Assembly (NCBI GenBank): GCA_026874595.1
Contig: CM049315.1
Location: forward strand, 694,001-758,000
Length of the DNA stretch: 64,000 bases
Reading direction: 5' to 3'
Source: Sipunculus nudus
Taxonomy: Eukaryota > Annelida > Sipuncula > Golfingiida > Sipunculidae
This document shows positions 60,446 to 64,000 of this stretch, in pieces; the first letter of the stretch is position 1, and every line of letters starts with the position of its first letter. A program made the translations under genes and the position numbers. A model generated the notes under the pieces. That model made no database searches and was not told the DNA's origin. It worked only from the letters and a program-made list of their open reading frames with translations.

Positions 60446-60799
60446 GCATACATTCATATATAAATAGCTTCTTTCAACTCTAAGGATATATCGGAATGTT
60501 TGATCTGCGTAGGACATGAGATAAAGGAGATTGTTTTTTACATTGACCCGCATTGCAGTTCCTGTCAAAATATACACACTTAAAACATGTTTCATAAAGC
60601 TGATACAGTTTTTAAAATGAAGATTAATTTATTTCCTCGAATATTTTACTTTGAATGTCCAAGTATGTGTATAAAGATCACATCTGGGACAGTCAAAAAG
60701 TTGTCATAGTAGACAGGGGGTCTCATTAAACATGTCCAGTATAACATGTGAATGTGCTCGGTTCACCTAAGGATGGTCTTAACAGGCAGGTGGTCTTAT
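60311..60799. other. Non-coding stretch with (CA)n
   Basis: (CA)n at 60415-60442; otherwise nothing recognised. Confidence 0.5.
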
Positions 60800-61160
60800 T
60801 AGATTAGTGGTCTTACAGACAGGTTCAACCGTTTCTTTCCTGAGAAGGCCTTCAAAGATATATAAACAAAAAGAGACTTATTTTTACTTTTTATTACATC
60901 TTGTCGGTGCAACTTTTCCTCTCTGTGAGACATTTCTTATTCATACTCGCCTTGAGGATATATATTTGCCATAAAAATCACCCTACCTGACCTATGGTTA
61001 TTTGAATATGTGGGGTATTAAAGAATTCCTTTCCTCGACTTCTTTGATTTCAGTGTTCTCCAAAGCGACTGAAGCACCAATGTGTCTTGTAGGAATATAT
61101 GTAGACCGGTCAAAGCCACCATAACATCACAGTTACCACGGGAACCCCTTAGAGTGTTCC
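60800..61160 (+). repeat. Unclassified interspersed repeat, copy 4
   Basis: Blocks GAAGGCCTTCAAAGATATAT and AAACAAAAAGAGAC, GTCGGTGCAACTTTT, TTTGATTTCAGTGTTC, TAGACCGGTCAAAGCC and CATCACAGTTACCAC are in the same order as in copies 1-3. The frame 61018-61224 (minus) is inside it and looks like a shadow. Confidence 0.5.
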
Positions 61161-61598
61161 GTGGAGGAACTTTCAGAAACTGTAAAGCCACCGGACATGC
61201 CCGAGAATAAATCTTTCTGAACAAGTTCTTCCCAGTAAAAAAAGGCGTGAATATTTTGCCACTTGTGATTGTGTGATACAGTTTATATAACTCTAAACAT
61301 TTTTTTGTTTTAGTAAATGCCTTTAATGTTTAGTCTACCAATAATTGCTGGGAGACAATTTTTTAAAGACAAGACTCGGTACTTTTTATACGAATTGGGA
61401 TTATTCGATAATAGATTTTACCCGTTGATAGCTGTTGATGAAGAAGGACTGTAAAGGGATTTTTCTTTTAGAGCAATTTATTCATTCACTTGGATTGTCC
61501 AATCAGAGGAACGTGGTATATTTAAAAGTAATATCTTCTAAGCTAATAAGCCAGTGTTCACTGTTAATGTTAGGAGTCAGTGTTGACCACTTAAATGG

Positions 61599-61637
<39 letters not shown>

Positions 61638-62170
61638 TATATATATACTATATATAAAATGAACCATAACATTTATTAATATAAAATTGAGAAAATATGC
61701 AATCATCATGTTAGAAATACAAGTCTGGCTTGCTTCTGGGTGCATTTAATGGTAGACTCAGGACCTAATATTTGCTGGACTTGCTGCCTTATGCAAAGGT
61801 AGCACCAAAATGCCGTCGGATATTTTATCAACAACATATGTGTCGCAGAGAAGGTGTTTTATTACGTTACACATTCCTAGCATCGTACACGTCAGGATGT
61901 AGGATATACATATACGCTTAAATAGATACACCCCTCCTTCACTTTAAATGGACTTCCCAATAATGTCCTTATGATAACTTAGGCGGCTACAAGGGGGAGG
62001 ATAGGGAGTTACTTATCTAGGTAGCAGACGTAGATCCCACTCCATGGCTCTTAGATAAGTTATTTTAGTTAGAAGCCAGGGTCTCCGCGTATCAGGGGAT
62101 TGAGGTAGTAAAGCACCGGCGACGTTGAGTACTCCGCAAACCTCCATTTCTTTAATAAAGCGCATGGCCC
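61161..62170. other. Non-coding stretch with (TA)n
   Basis: (TA)n and TATATACTA repeats at 61600-61656. The sequence just before 62171 shows no reverse transcriptase motifs, so the following LINE is 5'-truncated. Confidence 0.5.
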
Positions 62171-62820
62171 ATGTCCGATTATTCTATATTACAAGGAATA
62201 CCATATCATCTCTATGCAGACGACACACAGTTATATATTTCTTTTGACCAAGCATCATTAACAGAAGCGGTTTTAAAAATAGAAAGCTGCATTCATCTTG
62301 TCAAAGAATGGATGAACAAGTATATTTTGAAAATGAATGAGTCTAAAACTGAAGTCTTGGTAATTTCTTCCAAAACACCGCAGATGGATCTGGTTCCCTC
62401 ACTCAAAGTCGGTAGATCCACAGTAGATAGGTCTGTGCAAGCTAGAAACATAGACGTCATTGTTGACTCCTGTCTAAGTATGAAACCACATATTCAGAAT
62501 ATCTGTAAGCGTGCATATTTACAACTTAGGAACATTGCTACACTTAAAAAGTTTCTGAAAGATGACTCACTTCTGAAGTTGGTACATGCATTTATAACAT
62601 CGAAATTGGACTATTGCAATTCGTTAATACTTGGCCTGCCTCAGTCCAGTCTTTACCCTCTGCAGCGTGTCCAGAACGCAGCCGCACGGGTCATCAGTGG
62701 AGCCCAAAGAAGAGATCATATCACTCCTGTATTGAAAACTCTCCATTGGCTCCCAGTACGTCAACGTATAGAGTACAAAGTCTTAGTGATTGTATTCAAA
62801 TGTATACATGGTGAGGCCCC
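62171..62820 (+). pseudogene. 5'-truncated LINE reverse transcriptase fragment
   Basis: An uninterrupted frame of about 217 recognisable residues from the RT catalytic box onward: YADD at residues 15-18 (62213-62224) within HLYADDTQLY, then the thumb (MNESKTEVLVIS, about residues 56-67). The C-terminal helical region typical of CR1/jockey-like non-LTR elements follows, with SKLDYCNSLI, LQRVQNAAARVI and LHWLPVRQRIEYKVL. Everything N-terminal of the YADD box (endonuclease, fingers) is missing, as expected for a 5'-truncated insertion. It runs into a (TTA)n stretch at 62826, where homology ends, so the 3' end is lost too. The lack of internal stops suggests a fairly young insertion. The apparent ATG is incidental. 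Confidence 0.85.
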
Positions 62821-64000
62821 TGAGCTATTATTATTATTTATTATTATATTCGGACAGACCTGTCAGCCATTTTGTGATTTAAAACTCAAATTGTTGTGTA
62901 GGATATAAATCCTTCATTTTGCGTATTTTGCCTGCTTGTAGATTTAATTATCTGTATGTAAGATTTAGACACACTTTCGGCTGTTTGATCATTAAAAACT
63001 CGAATTGTTGTGTTGATATTATTTATCATTAGGATATATCCTACAGTTGGTGAATGGTACCTGCTTGTATATTTAATTATCTGCAGGGTTGGTTTTTATC
63101 CGGATAAAACCAGGTTTTATCTGGTTTAATCAAGTTTTATCCGGAATATACAGGATTAAACCGGAGCAAACTAAGAATCGTCTTGTAAAACTTAATTAAA
63201 TTGACAAATGATAATCTTGATTAATAAGTTCAGAGGGTTTATTAATATATTTGCAATATATGTTTTTAACCAATTGTAAATTTCCTCCAGGTTCATTTTC
63301 ACTGATGTCATCAGCCAATATAGCTAATGCTCAACGCACCAGAATGATGAGCCGTCCCTTTGTCTTCTATGTTACTCTTCTTGCTGGTGCTCAATGTCTG
63401 AACAGGATGTATCGGCCTTTTTATAGCATCATCCTCAGCCATCAAAAATTTACTCATAGTCAGAAGGCAAGCTTACAGGGTGATTTTTTACTCATAGTCA
63501 GAGGGCAAGCTTACAGGGTGATTTTTTTTTGTAGCCCAATTGTCAGCAACTTATAGAGACTGTGGAGGAGGATGCCTGAATGACTTTGATCCAATGGAGG
63601 TTTCTTCTCTTATCTGTCATGACTGGATAGTTGTCTAATGGTAACCCATTGTTGGTGCTTGTGTTAACATGACTTACCTGTGGCAAAAGAGTCAAGGAAT
63701 TACACTGCTACCCCACATTCAGAGAAACCTACTTGGCAAGATAGCTTTTCAAGTGTTTTATCATTTGCCTCTTGAAACCTCTCACCCCCACAAAATTATC
63801 GACAAAGTGACTGATGTAAATATAAATCTTAAGTAATTTATGCACTAAATGACCGATTATGTAAATCTCTTACAAATGTAAGAATAGATGTTTATCTGTG
63901 ATAAGTTTGTTCTATAGTGCCACTGATTGTTGAATTTAAACATGCGTGAACTGTAGTTGTTTAGTTTTTTTTTATGGTGTCATGTACAAAATACAATGTA
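62821..64000. other. Non-coding stretch with short repeats
   Basis: 63085-63165 holds a cluster of ATCCGGATAAAACC, GGTTTTATC and TTTATCCGG words in both orientations. 63452-63528 holds two copies of TACTCATAGTCAGANGGCAA plus GCTTACAGGGTGATTTTTT. The frame at 63251-63556 covers the latter and is not convincing. Confidence 0.5.

Overview
The window looks like intergenic DNA from an animal genome. It is AT-rich (visibly so; not computed), and I found no intact host gene, operon, rRNA or CRISPR. It is full of (TA)n, (CT)n and (CA)n microsatellites, kilobase-scale minisatellites, small inverted-repeat elements, LTRs and retrotransposon debris. A marine invertebrate, most plausibly a mollusc or another lophotrochozoan, is my inference. 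It rests on the Ty3/gypsy element with integrase ahead of reverse transcriptase (Gmr1-like order) and on the general repeat character. Nothing in the sequence names a species.

Layout. 1-6300: non-coding, with a hAT-like MITE candidate at 934-1472. 6315-8592: a 2.3 kb GT-rich minisatellite with a 38-bp unit and larger block duplications. 10190-10755: a 45-bp minisatellite that is open in reading frames on both strands. 11390-24600: mostly unassignable, with short repeats and microsatellites. 24629-24702: a tRNA-like SINE head. 25065-28286: two solo LTRs in minus orientation. 29520-31310: a degraded, unrecognised minus-strand coding remnant with a 274-bp tandem duplication. 31684-37959: a decayed Ty3/gypsy element with order gag, protease, integrase, reverse transcriptase, RNase H, polypurine tract, 3' LTR. 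It lacks a 5' LTR and carries a 394-bp tandem duplication in reverse transcriptase.

39288-41773: a 2.5 kb minisatellite of alternating 51- and 50-bp units. 42746-50990: an 8.2 kb region bounded by two inverted arms. Each arm is built of ~249-bp units that hold an ~80-nt hairpin of ACTATTGTAATAA-type words. A second repeat, with the palindrome GGTGGCGCCACC spaced alternately ~150 and ~130 bp, occurs nested in the left arm (43.97-44.68 kb) and again at 48.07-49.04 kb. I know no name for either repeat, and this is the best candidate for something undescribed.

54121-54279: a pogo/Tigger-like MITE inserted in a TA tract. 56014-56851: a further solo LTR. 57110-58290: a decayed L1/Tx1-type LINE 3' part. 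59985-60310: an unrecognised minus-strand coding-like segment with one in-frame stop. 62171-62820: a 5'-truncated LINE reverse transcriptase fragment with YADD. A diverged unclassified repeat recurs at 26.1, 38.4, 58.9 and 60.8 kb.

The parts do not form a pathway. The window records successive transposon insertions, later decay and tandem amplification. All coordinates of degenerate features are approximate.
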